Assembly (NCBI GenBank): GCA_009768935.1 | Contig: WESA01000027.1 | Location: 1 to 38,319, forward strand | Length of the DNA: 38,319 nt | Direction of reading: 5' to 3' | Origin: Rectinema subterraneum | GTDB taxonomy: Bacteria; Spirochaetota; Spirochaetia; Treponematales; Rectinemataceae | Part shown: positions 23,452 to 33,182 of the stretch, one piece after another | Layout: every line of letters begins with the position of its first letter | Position numbering within the stretch: position 1 is the first letter of the stretch | The notes under the pieces: generated by a model | Databases searched by the model: none | What the model saw: only the letters and a program-made list of their open reading frames with translations | Told to the model about the DNA's origin: nothing | Translations under genes and position numbers: made by a program

Positions 23452-24435
23452 TTATTCGGTATAAAATTCATAATCTTTTATTTTATTTATAAACTCATAA
23501 TTAATGGTATTCCGAAGACCATCGATAATTGATACTGGCGGGATAAATCCTGTTTTCTTTATATTACTGGATTCAAACATGGTATTCGCGCAGAATTTTT
23601 TTACTCTGATAGAGCTAATAGCATATTTTCTGCCTGTTATTTTTGCCAATATATCAAAACCCAATCCACCAGCATATCCCATCCAATATGGCCAGTGAAT
23701 CATATTTTTTTTTCTTCCGAGCATTTGATTGACTTCGGAAACCAGTTGATTCATATCAAAATCAGGTTTGTCAACATAATTGAATAAATGTTCCCCTGGT
23801 TGATTATTCAAACAATATTCAATAAAAGCAGCCACATTCTCTACATAGGCCATTGATTTCTTATTCGTACCTTTCCCTACCATTAAAAATCTTCCTTCGG
23901 CAATCTGCCTTAGGAGATTGTAGACATTTCCTCTATTCTGTTCTCCAAATACAACAGTAGGACGTATGATAGTCAAGGAATTTTCTGGATCATTCTTAAG
24001 CCATGCTCGATACTTCTCTTCAGCTAACCATTTTGTTCGACCATAATCATTGAAATAATTAATCTTTCCGGTTTCATCTGTACCAATTGGTGCAAATCCG
24101 TAAACAGCTACAGAACTTGTGAAAATTATTTTTTTGATCCCCAACTTCAAACATGCATTGCAAACATTCTCAGCGCCTTTGACATTCACTTCATCATAAA
24201 GACTTCGAGGTGTCACATCGTCACGGTGTTCTGCGGCTAAATTTATAACAATATCTGATCCAGGTAAAACCTTTTCAAGAGATTCAGGTACACTGACATC
24301 TGCAAATACTCTGAGATAAGGATATGTAATACTTTCCTTTTTATCAGCAATCTTCACTTCATGACCTGATTGCAATAAGCGCTTTGCTAATCTAGTTCCA
24401 ATGAAACCAGAACCACCAATTATAGAAATTTTCAT
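23452..24435 (-). CDS. NAD-dependent epimerase/dehydratase (SDR), sugar nucleotide
   Basis: A 327-aa extended SDR. SIIGGSGFIGTRLAKRLL is the cofactor site, INLAAEHRDDV and FTSSVAVYG follow, and the active pair is in YGRTKWLAEEKYR (YxxxK). RPTVVFGEQNRGNVYNLL is typical of the subgroup that includes UDP-HexNAc 4-epimerases and 4-keto-reductases of O-antigen loci. I cannot tell which of these reactions it performs. Base composition is lower in GC than gmd and higher than the transferases, placing it at the border of the acquired block. Confidence 0.8.
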   Translation of the reverse strand: MKISIIGGSGFIGTRLAKRLLQSGHEVKIADKKESITYPYLRVFADVSVPESLEKVLPGSDIVINLAAEHRDDVTPRSLYDEVNVKGAENVCNACLKLGIKKIIFTSSVAVYGFAPIGTDETGKINYFNDYGRTKWLAEEKYRAWLKNDPENSLTIIRPTVVFGEQNRGNVYNLLRQIAEGRFLMVGKGTNKKSMAYVENVAAFIEYCLNNQPGEHLFNYVDKPDFDMNQLVSEVNQMLGRKKNMIHWPYWMGYAGGLGFDILAKITGRKYAISSIRVKKFCANTMFESSNIKKTGFIPPVSIIDGLRNTINYEFINKIKDYEFYTE

Positions 24436-24475
24436 AAAATATATAATTCCCTTATATAAAGATTTAAAATAATAT

Positions 24476-25279
24476 TTATTTTAATTTGGTTATAAATGTA
24501 TTCCCATATATTTTCTTTGATAATCTTTTTGAAAATATTTTAGCAAGCAAATATTGAGATAATTTTCTTATCTTTTTTAAATATATAGTCAAGAATCCAG
24601 GATTCAAGCCATTTTTCTGCCAAGCATATTTATTATCATGTATCGCATCTATTCTTGATTGTAATCCATTATTGCTCCTTCCGCCAGCTTGCATTAATAC
24701 AAAAGTCTTATTTATCCATGTTGATTTTATTTTGTACACTTCTAAAAAGCGAAGCATAATCTCATAATCTGCGTTTACACCACAGTCTAAACGAAAAAAT
24801 CCATATTTATCATAAACATCTCTCTTGACAAAAAAGGCAGGATGTGGAGGCATCCAGCCATATTTGAATGTTCTAGGCGCGCCAGATATCCAATATCTAT
24901 ACGGCTTATTATTCTTAACATATAGTATATTGCCATAACAACAATCTATTTTTTTATTTTTAAAAGCATTGGCAACATCATATAATACAGTATCATAGGC
25001 ATATCTATCATCAGAATTCAATATTCCTATAATATCGCCAGAGGCCATTTTGATGCCTTTATTCATGGCATCATACATTCCATTATCTTTTTCACTTATT
25101 GAAATAATATTTTTATTATTCTTTTCATGTTTTTTTACTATATCCATTGTCAAATCTTGAGAAAAACCATCAATTATTATATACTCCAGATCTATTCTCT
25201 TCTGATTTATAACAGATTCTATTGTTTGAGCTATAGTTTTTTCACTGTTATAAGATGTAGTGATTATTGAAATTTTCAT
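24476..25279 (-). CDS. GT2 family glycosyltransferase
   Basis: A 267-aa GT-A fold enzyme: SIITTSYNSEKTIAQTIESV at the N-terminus, YIIIDGFSQD, ISEKDNGMYDAMNKGI, and the metal-binding NSDD at 88-91. YWISGAPRTFKYGWMPPHPAFFVKR resembles acceptor regions of O-antigen transferases. Cytoplasmic face of the inner membrane; no membrane helix. Donor and acceptor unknown. Strongly AT-rich, with weak ribosome site. Confidence 0.88.
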   Translation of the reverse strand: MKISIITTSYNSEKTIAQTIESVINQKRIDLEYIIIDGFSQDLTMDIVKKHEKNNKNIISISEKDNGMYDAMNKGIKMASGDIIGILNSDDRYAYDTVLYDVANAFKNKKIDCCYGNILYVKNNKPYRYWISGAPRTFKYGWMPPHPAFFVKRDVYDKYGFFRLDCGVNADYEIMLRFLEVYKIKSTWINKTFVLMQAGGRSNNGLQSRIDAIHDNKYAWQKNGLNPGFLTIYLKKIRKLSQYLLAKIFSKRLSKKIYGNTFITKLK

Positions 25280-25359
25280 ATTATCAATTAGTTATCTAAT
25301 AGATTTTTCTTAATATTTATTTAAGGATAAACAGTTTTCATAAGTCTATTTTTTAAAAG

Positions 25360-26394
25360 CTACATTTTTTCAAAAATATCTATAAAATCTTTTAATCGCT
25401 TTTCATATGTAAATTTTTTTGAAATATAATCAACTCCTTTTGCTATAATATCAAAATATTTTTCTCGATCAGAAATAATATTTAATATTTTTTTTGCAAC
25501 ATCTTCATATTTATCTTCAATATTTACTAAAATTCCATTATTACCAATTCCATATTTTAGTCCTCCTTTACCAGTATGTACTACTATATTCCCAGAAGCT
25601 AGAGCTTCTATAGCTGCTATACCAAAACCTTCATATATTGATAATTGAGCATAAATTCTGCTTTTTTTAAGAATTTCTATTTTTTCTTTTTCTGAAATCC
25701 CTCCAGTAAAAACTATTAATCCATCTAACTTTTCATATTGAATAATATTCTTAACAAGTTTAGTCCCTTCTCCTATTGGACCTATAATAATCATTCTATA
25801 TTGATTATCAAATTTATAAATATTTTTGTATAGCTTTAATGCTTTATCTATTCCTTTTCTTAATACATTTTCTTTATTCCCCATCCACACAATTGTACTT
25901 AATATTTTTTCCTTTTTATCTATGTCGATATTTTTATATTTTTCAAATTCAATTGTGTGATAGGATAGAAAATATTTCGATACTGGGAGATTTTTCTTGA
26001 ATCTTTTTATATTTTGCATATCAGCATCTGAAACAATTATAATTTTATTTGCAATTGCTGATGATAAAATGAAAAATATTTTTTGTATATAATAATTTAT
26101 ATTACCAGCATAGTCTTTATCTAAATAGTCTATTCCACCTGTAAATATAACTTTTTTCCCAAATATTTTTGATATAATAGCTGCAAATAAAGAATATTTA
26201 TAAAAATATAGAAATGAATTGCCATATTTTCTATATCTTAAAAAATCAAATAACGAATTGCTTAATAAAACTGTGTAGCCTAATTCTTTAAGAATCTTGA
26301 TATCCGTTCGATAGAATCCTTGCAAATAGAACATTCTTTTTGCTTTCACGTTCGAGTAAAATAAAATATTGTTTAATTTTTCATTATGCGGCAT
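25360..26394 (-). CDS. GT4-like glycosyltransferase
   Basis: A 344-aa GT-B enzyme. The C-terminal half has VWMGNKENVLRKGIDKALKL, MIIIGPIGEGTK, IVFTGGISEKEKIEIL and the EX7E-type YEGFGIAAIEALASGN, all GT4 traits. The N-terminal acceptor half is divergent (FTGGIDYLDKDYAGNINYY). AAAGGA precedes the ATG. Very AT-rich. Confidence 0.82.
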   Translation of the reverse strand: MPHNEKLNNILFYSNVKAKRMFYLQGFYRTDIKILKELGYTVLLSNSLFDFLRYRKYGNSFLYFYKYSLFAAIISKIFGKKVIFTGGIDYLDKDYAGNINYYIQKIFFILSSAIANKIIIVSDADMQNIKRFKKNLPVSKYFLSYHTIEFEKYKNIDIDKKEKILSTIVWMGNKENVLRKGIDKALKLYKNIYKFDNQYRMIIIGPIGEGTKLVKNIIQYEKLDGLIVFTGGISEKEKIEILKKSRIYAQLSIYEGFGIAAIEALASGNIVVHTGKGGLKYGIGNNGILVNIEDKYEDVAKKILNIISDREKYFDIIAKGVDYISKKFTYEKRLKDFIDIFEKM

Positions 26395-26426
26395 TTTTAA
26401 ATCCTTTAGTAAAGTATATTTAATTT

Positions 26427-27275
26427 TTAATAGTTTCTGTATTCAATAAATCCTGTAATCCTGCCAAGTAAGGATGCGTAATAAATTTCTCTTTTAGATG
26501 ATGGCAGCATCGAACCTATAATGTATTTTAAAATATTTATTAAATATTTTATAATAATATAATACTTTTTTCTTTCTATAATTTCCTTTTTATATAATGC
26601 ACCGAATCCCATTCCATAATTATAATATCTGCTTTTATTCGGCTTTATCTGATATAAATCATGATATATGAATTGCTTCGAATTATAATATCCTTTATAA
26701 CCAATATTTATTAATGATGCAATTAAATCGCTCTCTTCAGATGAGCCAAATTTTGCTCCAACACCCAATTTATGATCAAATATTATATCTTCAATATTAA
26801 TTGGTTTAATAAATATACCAATACTTATAGCCTTGTTGTAATAGTTCCAAGAAGTAATATTCGCATTTTTTTTTGCCATAGGAAACTTCATATTTTTTTT
26901 TTCATCCATCACATTGCATGAATATATTTGAAAGCTATGGTTGCTCTTAAAAAAGTTATTTACTTTCTCTAAAGTATCTTTACAATATCTACAATCGTCA
27001 TCTGGAAATGCTAATATTTCTCCTTCAGCCATTTTAATACCTATATTTCTATTTAAGCTAATTCCTTTTTTTTTGCTTTTTATATGTTTAATTATATATT
27101 CTCTTTTGTATTTTTCAATTATTTGATCAATACTTATATCAATATTTTGGTCTATAATAATTAGCTCAAAATTTCTATAGGTTTGATTTTCCAATGACTG
27201 CAGAAATATTTCAATTTCTTTTGCTCTATTTATTGTTGGAGTAATCAAAGAAAATTTATAATCTTTTATGACCAT
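26427..27275 (-). CDS. GT2 family glycosyltransferase
   Basis: A 282-aa GT-A enzyme: FSLITPTINRAKEIEIFLQS, FELIIIDQN, KGISLNRNIGIKMAEGEI, and metal-binding FPDDDC (Asp92-94). The C-terminal part ends in a hydrophobic, possibly membrane-associated segment (YLINILKYIIGSML). It overlaps the polymerase gene by 20 bp. Sugar specificity cannot be read from sequence. Confidence 0.85.
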   Translation of the reverse strand: MVIKDYKFSLITPTINRAKEIEIFLQSLENQTYRNFELIIIDQNIDISIDQIIEKYKREYIIKHIKSKKKGISLNRNIGIKMAEGEILAFPDDDCRYCKDTLEKVNNFFKSNHSFQIYSCNVMDEKKNMKFPMAKKNANITSWNYYNKAISIGIFIKPINIEDIIFDHKLGVGAKFGSSEESDLIASLINIGYKGYYNSKQFIYHDLYQIKPNKSRYYNYGMGFGALYKKEIIERKKYYIIIKYLINILKYIIGSMLPSSKREIYYASLLGRITGFIEYRNY

Positions 27276-28389
27276 TTTCCCCTCTTTTTTTTTCTAGCAA
27301 AATAATTATTGCAATAATACAATATAGATATGTTTGTGCAGAAGGAGAAAAGGAAAGCCCTGCAAAAATAAAAGGAATTAAAACATAAGCTATATTTGCA
27401 AATTTATACAACATATATACATATAATGAGATAATTTCTATCAAACTTAATATTCCTCCTTCAATATAATATGTAAAAAATAAATTGTGTGTACCTATTC
27501 CTATAAATTTTGGACTATTACCATATCCAACTCCAATTATCAATCTTTTAATATTGCTTGTCTTAGTATATTTAATTATTTGTTCAAAAATATAAAATTT
27601 GGACAGTAAACTAGCATCCTCACTAAACATTGTTATAATATTTTTTAATGATAATACTATTAATAATATTATTATTATCATAGCTATTTTATTATTTTCA
27701 ATTTTTTGGGGGCGTATAAAAGCATAAATAAAAGTAAAGGATATTGTTGCTATTATTGAAGCTCTTGAATATGTAAATAATATTAATATAAATACAATAA
27801 CTATATATATTAATAGATTAATTTTAAATTCTTTTTTTAAATATATAAGCATAAAATATATTGTAAGCAATACAATTGCTACATGATTTGAATCCATAAA
27901 AATTATTGAATTCTCTTTAAAGTTATAAAAATAATTATTATTTAATAAATTTGTTAATGCATATATTGCATCATTTATTCGAAAATTGATTCTAATTGCT
28001 AGCTCAATTAAATAAAATATTATAATATATTTTATAGCTGTTATAGATCCTTTAATAATTTTTTCAAAGGATAGATGATTACCAGACCAATAAATAAAAA
28101 CAAAATATAAATGACATAAAAATGAAACAAACGGCCTTCTTATTCCTGCAATAGGAATTTGGATTAACATAATAGATATAAATATATATATATTATAGAT
28201 AATCAACAAATTAAAAGATAATCTTTCAAATATAGCAAGAGTCAAAATACAGGAAGCGCTAAAAAAAAATAGGAAATATATTGGGCTAAAGCTAGTTATT
28301 CCAGATAAATAAAAGGTTGAGGATGCGAACAATATTAAGAATATGAAGTATTCAATCTTCTTAAATTTATTAATTTTTAAATTTTCCAT
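27256..28389 (-). CDS. wzy: Wzy-like O-antigen/EPS polymerase
   Basis: A 377-aa, almost wholly hydrophobic protein with about ten predicted membrane helices. The loop with VGYGNSPKFIGIGTHNLFFTY, then YIEGG, fits the O-antigen ligase/polymerase (Wzy_C/WaaL) pattern GxG...HN...E.G. Given Wzz and the export protein in the locus, a polymerase is more likely than a ligase, but sequence alone does not exclude a ligase. The ATG at 28389 was chosen over a TTG at 28413; it overlaps the upstream transferase by 20 bp. Confidence 0.75.
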   Translation of the reverse strand: MENLKINKFKKIEYFIFLILFASSTFYLSGITSFSPIYFLFFFSASCILTLAIFERLSFNLLIIYNIYIFISIMLIQIPIAGIRRPFVSFLCHLYFVFIYWSGNHLSFEKIIKGSITAIKYIIIFYLIELAIRINFRINDAIYALTNLLNNNYFYNFKENSIIFMDSNHVAIVLLTIYFMLIYLKKEFKINLLIYIVIVFILILFTYSRASIIATISFTFIYAFIRPQKIENNKIAMIIIILLIVLSLKNIITMFSEDASLLSKFYIFEQIIKYTKTSNIKRLIIGVGYGNSPKFIGIGTHNLFFTYYIEGGILSLIEIISLYVYMLYKFANIAYVLIPFIFAGLSFSPSAQTYLYCIIAIIILLEKKRGENGHKRL

Positions 28390-29545
28390 ATAAATTAATA
28401 TATTTGTCTGCAATTATTGATATATCGAATTTTTTCGATATATATGCGCTTTCTATATAGAATTTTTTAGACAATCTTTTATCTTTTAGAATATCAATTA
28501 TTCTTTCGGCTATTGCCATATAATCTTCTTTTTCAACAATAAATCCGTTTTCTGAATCTTTAATGATATCTTCTACACCAGAAACTCTTGTGGCGACACA
28601 TGGTATGCCAGCAGCCATTGCTTCTAATAATGAATTCGACATTCCTTCAGACCGGGAAGGAAGAACAAATATTTTAACATCCAAAAAGAATTTTGAAATA
28701 TCATTTTGTTGGCCCAAATTTTCTATAATTTCATTTAAATTTTCTTTAATAATAATATCCTTATAACTATTAATATTTCCATCACCAATAATCCTTAACT
28801 TTATATTTGGATATTTATTTTTAACTATTGCTACTGCTTTTAGAAGAATATCTAATCCTTTAATATTACCTTGCTTGTAATTGCCAACATATAATATTAT
28901 ATTATCATTATTATCCAAACCATTATAACATTTTCTAAATTTTCTAAATTTATTAATCTCTATTGCATTTGGAATCAATGAAATTTTTTCTTTAATTACC
29001 CCTTGTTCTATCAAATTTCTTTCAATCATAGTTGATATCGCAATAAATTCTGCTTTTTTTATTACGTAGTATTTAATCTTTTGAGGCAATAATAAATACT
29101 TCAAATATTGGAAGCCATTTAAGGTTGATTCTTTTATTATAATAGGTATATTATTGGCTTTAGCAAAATAAGTAGGAATTAGACACAACCAAGAACTCTG
29201 ATGAACATGGACTATATCATAATATTTGATATTTTTCTTTAAATATATGTATATTGCTATAATAAAAGAATATTCTTGAATTAAGAATAATATATTTCTT
29301 ATTATTTTGGGAAATTTATTTATATTTTTAATTTCAATACATGATAATCTATCTACATTCACATTATTAATATTTTGATTTTTTGGTAGTTTTTTACTAT
29401 AATGCGAAGTAATAATTCTAATATTTGCATTTGTATACTTTGATAAATATTCGGCTAATAATTTCGCTTGATTTTCATTGCCCCCACAATGAGGATAGTA
29501 ATACCTTGTTATCATCAAAATATTTTTATTAAATGAATTTTTCAT
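28370..29545 (-). CDS. GT4 family glycosyltransferase
   Basis: A 391-aa GT-B enzyme. MITRYYYPHCGGNENQAKLL is the N-terminal glycine-rich acceptor loop; VHVHQSSWLCLIP, ISLIPNAIEINKF, ILYVGNYKQGNIKGLDILL, LRIIGDG and the EX7E block SRSEGMSNSLLEAMAAG follow in canonical GT4 order. Retaining transfer is expected. AAGGAT precedes the ATG. AT-rich like its neighbours. Confidence 0.9.
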   Translation of the reverse strand: MKNSFNKNILMITRYYYPHCGGNENQAKLLAEYLSKYTNANIRIITSHYSKKLPKNQNINNVNVDRLSCIEIKNINKFPKIIRNILFLIQEYSFIIAIYIYLKKNIKYYDIVHVHQSSWLCLIPTYFAKANNIPIIIKESTLNGFQYLKYLLLPQKIKYYVIKKAEFIAISTMIERNLIEQGVIKEKISLIPNAIEINKFRKFRKCYNGLDNNDNIILYVGNYKQGNIKGLDILLKAVAIVKNKYPNIKLRIIGDGNINSYKDIIIKENLNEIIENLGQQNDISKFFLDVKIFVLPSRSEGMSNSLLEAMAAGIPCVATRVSGVEDIIKDSENGFIVEKEDYMAIAERIIDILKDKRLSKKFYIESAYISKKFDISIIADKYINLYGKFKN

Positions 29546-29669
29546 GATATTTTATCCTTTATAATAAGTCTTTATTATTTAAAATATTATATATATAGAA
29601 TTTTGCCGCCATCAATTGATTCAAATGCAATAATAAAAATATTGAAATATAGTATTAAGATATGTATTT

Positions 29670-30758
29670 TTAATATATATCATGTTTTAAATTATTAAAT
29701 ACTTCTAACATTTCACTAATAGATTTTTCTATTGAATAATTATTATTAGCTATTATTCTCCCGCGTTTCCCCATATCAATTCGTTTATCTTTATTTAATA
29801 TTAGATATTCTAGCTTTTCTGTCCATTCAATCTCATTTGATGCTAAAAATCCATTATAGCCATTTCTTATCAAATATTTATTGATTCCAACAGAAGAAGC
29901 AACTACTGGTATACCTATAGCCATATATTGTAATATTTTATATCCGCCTTTTCCCTTAGTCCATAAATCATCTATTAATGGCATTATACCTATATCAAAT
30001 TTAGATAAATAATATAATTCTGTTTTAAGGCTCCAATTTATTATTTCAATCTTTATACCTCTAAATATTTTCTCATTTTTAGCTCCAATTGCAATTATTC
30101 TTAAATTTTCATGTTTTACTGTAAGATGGTCAAGGATATTTAAAATAGATAATAAATATTTTGTTGTGGAATCGCTGCCTATCCAACCTATCGTTACAAT
30201 CTCATCTTGATTAATCTTAATTGATGGCTTGTATCTATTACAATCTATCGGTCCAATAATCTTACTTACTGAAGAGCAATATTTTGAAGCATAATTATAT
30301 AATTCATCATTACCAACAAAAACATGCTTGCTATTTTTCAATATATAATTAAGTCTATAATTTTTTATAAAGTTTCCATCATCATTGCAATATAATGCAT
30401 CATCAATATCGAATACTAAATTATTATTAATTCTGGTTAATACTTTTATAGCTAAGATTGGCAAAACAATCTTTTGAATAAAGCATATATCATAAAAAAA
30501 CGATATTATTATAAAATATAATATTTTATAATAATGCAATAATCGATCAATTATTTTAAAAATTATTATATTTGATCTATTATGATAATGTTTCACAAAA
30601 AGCACTTTATTTATAAAATAATTATTATACTTTATAATCTTATATTTAATTCCAAATTTTCTCAAGCTTGGCAATAACTGAAATACTCTTACTCTTGAAC
30701 TAGCTATATTAATATCTCCTAAAACAAAAAAAATTATTTTCAAATTATTAGCTTTCAT
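29670..30758 (-). CDS. GT4-like glycosyltransferase
   Basis: A 362-aa GT-B-like protein. FFVLGDINIASSRVRVFQL, DIDDALYCND, HVFVGNDELYNYA, VTIGWIGSDSTTKYL and the C-terminal KGKGGYKILQYMAIGIPVVAS are typical of a GT4 subgroup found in surface-polysaccharide loci. The classical first Glu of EX7E is replaced in that last motif (G-Y-K-I-L-Q), so family is clearer than mechanism. Upstream 30759-30817 holds only AT-rich sequence with GAGG as ribosome site. Confidence 0.8.
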   Translation of the reverse strand: MKANNLKIIFFVLGDINIASSRVRVFQLLPSLRKFGIKYKIIKYNNYFINKVLFVKHYHNRSNIIIFKIIDRLLHYYKILYFIIISFFYDICFIQKIVLPILAIKVLTRINNNLVFDIDDALYCNDDGNFIKNYRLNYILKNSKHVFVGNDELYNYASKYCSSVSKIIGPIDCNRYKPSIKINQDEIVTIGWIGSDSTTKYLLSILNILDHLTVKHENLRIIAIGAKNEKIFRGIKIEIINWSLKTELYYLSKFDIGIMPLIDDLWTKGKGGYKILQYMAIGIPVVASSVGINKYLIRNGYNGFLASNEIEWTEKLEYLILNKDKRIDMGKRGRIIANNNYSIEKSISEMLEVFNNLKHDIY

Positions 30759-30817
30759 TTCTCAATCCTCAATAAATTAATTATATATAATATGATTTCA
30801 ATCATATTATATTATTT

Positions 30818-31873
30818 TTATCTAAGATAAATGAATAATTTATACCACTCTATAAATTTCGCTATGCCCTCCTCAATCTCTACTCTAGGCATATATCCTA
30901 CAACACTTGAAAGCGCTGATACATCGGCCCATGTTTCGGTTACATCGCCAGCTTGCAGAGGAAGCATATTCAATATCGCCCTTTTGCCCAGATTCTTCTC
31001 GATTTCATGAATAAAATCCATTAACTTTACCGGTGAACTGTGACCAATATTGTAAATCTTGAATGGTGCCTTTGAGCTTGCCGGATTTGGTTCTGCTCCG
31101 CTCCACGAAGGATCACCCTTCGGAACATGATTCATGACACGGACAATAGCCTCGACAATATCATCAATATAGGTAAAGTCCCTCTTCATCTCTCCATTGT
31201 TGTAGACATCAATGGGTTTGCCTTCAAGAATGGACCTGGTGAAAATGAACAGTGCCATATCCGGCCTACCCCATGGGCCATAAACTGTAAAGAACCTCAA
31301 GCCCGTCGTCGGTAAGCCATAGAGATAACTGTAAGTATGTGCCATGAGTTCATTTGCTTTCTTAGTTGCAGCATAGAGACTCACCGGATGATCCACTGAA
31401 TCCGATTCGGAGAAGGGCATTTTCTCGTTGAGACCGTAAACGCTCGATGATGATGCATAAACCAGATGTTTAATATTATTGTGCCTGCAACATTCCAACA
31501 CATTCATGAATCCTGCAATATTGCTTTCGATATATGCATAAGGATTGGTGAGGCTATAGCGGACCCCAGCCTGGGCGGCAAGGTTTACTACCTGGTCGAA
31601 TTTCTCTTCCCCGAACAGCTGTTCCATTCCGGCTCTGTCCTCAAGCTGCATGCGGATAAAGCAGTAGTTTTCATATTTTCGAGATTGTATAACCTTCCGC
31701 CATTCAGAGGCCTCTTTTCCAACACCACTCTCCCTGAGGCGGGCATACTTGAGGTTGACATCGTAGTAGTCGTTTATCGAATCGAGGCCGACTACTTTAT
31801 GGCCATCTTCCAGGAGCCTAAGTGCCAGATGAAAACCGATAAAACCTGCTGTTCCTGTTACTAAAACCTTCAT
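30818..31873 (-). CDS. UDP-glucuronate 4-epimerase-type SDR
   Basis: A 351-aa extended SDR beginning MKVLVTGTAGFIGFHLALRL. DSINDYYDVNLKYARL, HLVYASSSSVYGLNEKMPFSE, the YxxxK of SLYAATKKANELMAH, and GPWGRPDMALFIF then KRDFTYIDDIVEAI are marks of UDP-GlcA 4-epimerases. The ATG at 31873 follows GGAAGG; nine extra upstream residues would run into the preceding gene. The adjacent TviB-type dehydrogenase makes a UDP-uronate, so epimerisation of that uronate is the likely job, whether or not it is N-acetylated. Confidence 0.86.
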   Translation of the reverse strand: MKVLVTGTAGFIGFHLALRLLEDGHKVVGLDSINDYYDVNLKYARLRESGVGKEASEWRKVIQSRKYENYCFIRMQLEDRAGMEQLFGEEKFDQVVNLAAQAGVRYSLTNPYAYIESNIAGFMNVLECCRHNNIKHLVYASSSSVYGLNEKMPFSESDSVDHPVSLYAATKKANELMAHTYSYLYGLPTTGLRFFTVYGPWGRPDMALFIFTRSILEGKPIDVYNNGEMKRDFTYIDDIVEAIVRVMNHVPKGDPSWSGAEPNPASSKAPFKIYNIGHSSPVKLMDFIHEIEKNLGKRAILNMLPLQAGDVTETWADVSALSSVVGYMPRVEIEEGIAKFIEWYKLFIYLR

Positions 31874-31874
31874 G

Positions 31875-33122
31875 CTAGAGCCTTCCGTCAACGCGATCAC
31901 GAGGAAGAATGCCTTTTACGTCAAAAAAGACCGTATGGTGATTTTCAAACTTCGAAAGGTCAAGATCTCTGAATTGCCTATGCGCAACTGCAAGCACAAC
32001 AGCATCGTACGAGCCTTGGGGGTCACAGAGCTCAATGCCATACTCATGCTTCACTTCTTCAGGATACGCCCAGGGATCATAGACTTCCACATTGCAGCCG
32101 AATTCCTGGAGTTCACGGATAATGCCTATGACTTTAGAGTTCCTGATATCCGGGCAGTTCTCCTTGAAGGTAATCCCGAGTACGAGCACTCTCGCATTTT
32201 CTATTCTCTGCCCCTTGTGAATCATGAGCTTTACGACCCGATTGGCCACATACATGGGCATATTGTCATTAAGACGCCTTCCGGCAAGAATAATTTCAGG
32301 ATAATACCCCGCTGCCTGTGCGCGATATGTTAGGTAGAAAGGATCGACACCGATGCAATGCCCACCAACCAGACCAGGACGGAAGGGCAAGAAGTTCCAC
32401 TTTGTGCCCGCCGCCTCAAGCACTTCCAGTGTATCAATACCAAGTCTGTCGAAAATCATCGCAAGCTCATTGACAAACGCAATATTGATGTCGCGCTGGC
32501 TGTTTTCAATGACTTTTGCAGCTTCCGCAACTCTGATAGACGAAGCTCTATACGTTCCAGCAGATATAATGGAGCGATAGAGCTCATCCACCTTTTCTGT
32601 GGCCTCGGGCGTCGAGCCGGAGGTTATTTTCTTTATCTTGGTGAGTGTGTGCTCCTTATCGCCGGGATTGATCCGCTCTGGAGAATAGCCGCAGAAAAAA
32701 TCTCTGTTGAATACAAGCCCACTTTCGCGCTCGAGAATGGGAACACATACTTCCTCTGTGCATCCCGGATAAACCGTGGATTCATAGATGACTATGTCGC
32801 CTTTTTTCAGATATTTGCCTACTGTAGCTGTCGCAGAGACGACAGGCCTCAAATCAGGCGCGTTGTGCGCATCCACCGGAGTCGGGACTGTAACAATGTA
32901 CCGGTTGCAACCCTTCAGCAGATCAGGGTTTGTCGTAAAAGTCAGTTTCGCGGCACTTGCAAGCTGTTCCAGAGTAGTTTCGAGCGTAGAATCTTTCCCC
33001 TGCTTCAATTCAGCTATACGCGATTCTTTCAGATCGAAACCCACAACATCGTATTTCTTACCGAATTCTACCGCGAGAGGAAGGCCGACATAACCTAAAC
33101 CGATGATGCCAATTCTTATCAT
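31875..33122 (-). CDS. tviB: TviB/WbpO-type UDP-HexNAc 6-dehydrogenase
   Basis: A 415-aa nucleotide-sugar dehydrogenase. IGIIGLGYVGLPLAVEFGKK is the NAD site; VTVPTPVDAHNAPDL, YESTVYPGCTEE, GYSPERINPGDKEH, catalytic-Cys motif GLVGGHCIGVDPFYLTY and LGITFKENCPDIRNSKV are diagnostic. The Vi-antigen TviB/WbpO group oxidises UDP-GlcNAc or UDP-GalNAc to the uronic acid; exact substrate is inferred. It is the first gene of the cluster, starting 61 bp downstream of an IS remnant; I could not define a convincing promoter in that gap. Confidence 0.88.
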   Translation of the reverse strand: MIRIGIIGLGYVGLPLAVEFGKKYDVVGFDLKESRIAELKQGKDSTLETTLEQLASAAKLTFTTNPDLLKGCNRYIVTVPTPVDAHNAPDLRPVVSATATVGKYLKKGDIVIYESTVYPGCTEEVCVPILERESGLVFNRDFFCGYSPERINPGDKEHTLTKIKKITSGSTPEATEKVDELYRSIISAGTYRASSIRVAEAAKVIENSQRDINIAFVNELAMIFDRLGIDTLEVLEAAGTKWNFLPFRPGLVGGHCIGVDPFYLTYRAQAAGYYPEIILAGRRLNDNMPMYVANRVVKLMIHKGQRIENARVLVLGITFKENCPDIRNSKVIGIIRELQEFGCNVEVYDPWAYPEEVKHEYGIELCDPQGSYDAVVLAVAHRQFRDLDLSKFENHHTVFFDVKGILPRDRVDGRL

Positions 33123-33182
33123 ACCAATTCCCTTCTAGACTATTTTAAGGATTACATTACTTGTATTCTTAACAATCTCTAC

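Noticed and set aside
33123..33182. A sigma-70 promoter for the glycan cluster just upstream of tviB
   Set aside because: Candidate boxes (TTGTTA, TAAAAT) do not have acceptable spacing, so I left the promoter undefined.
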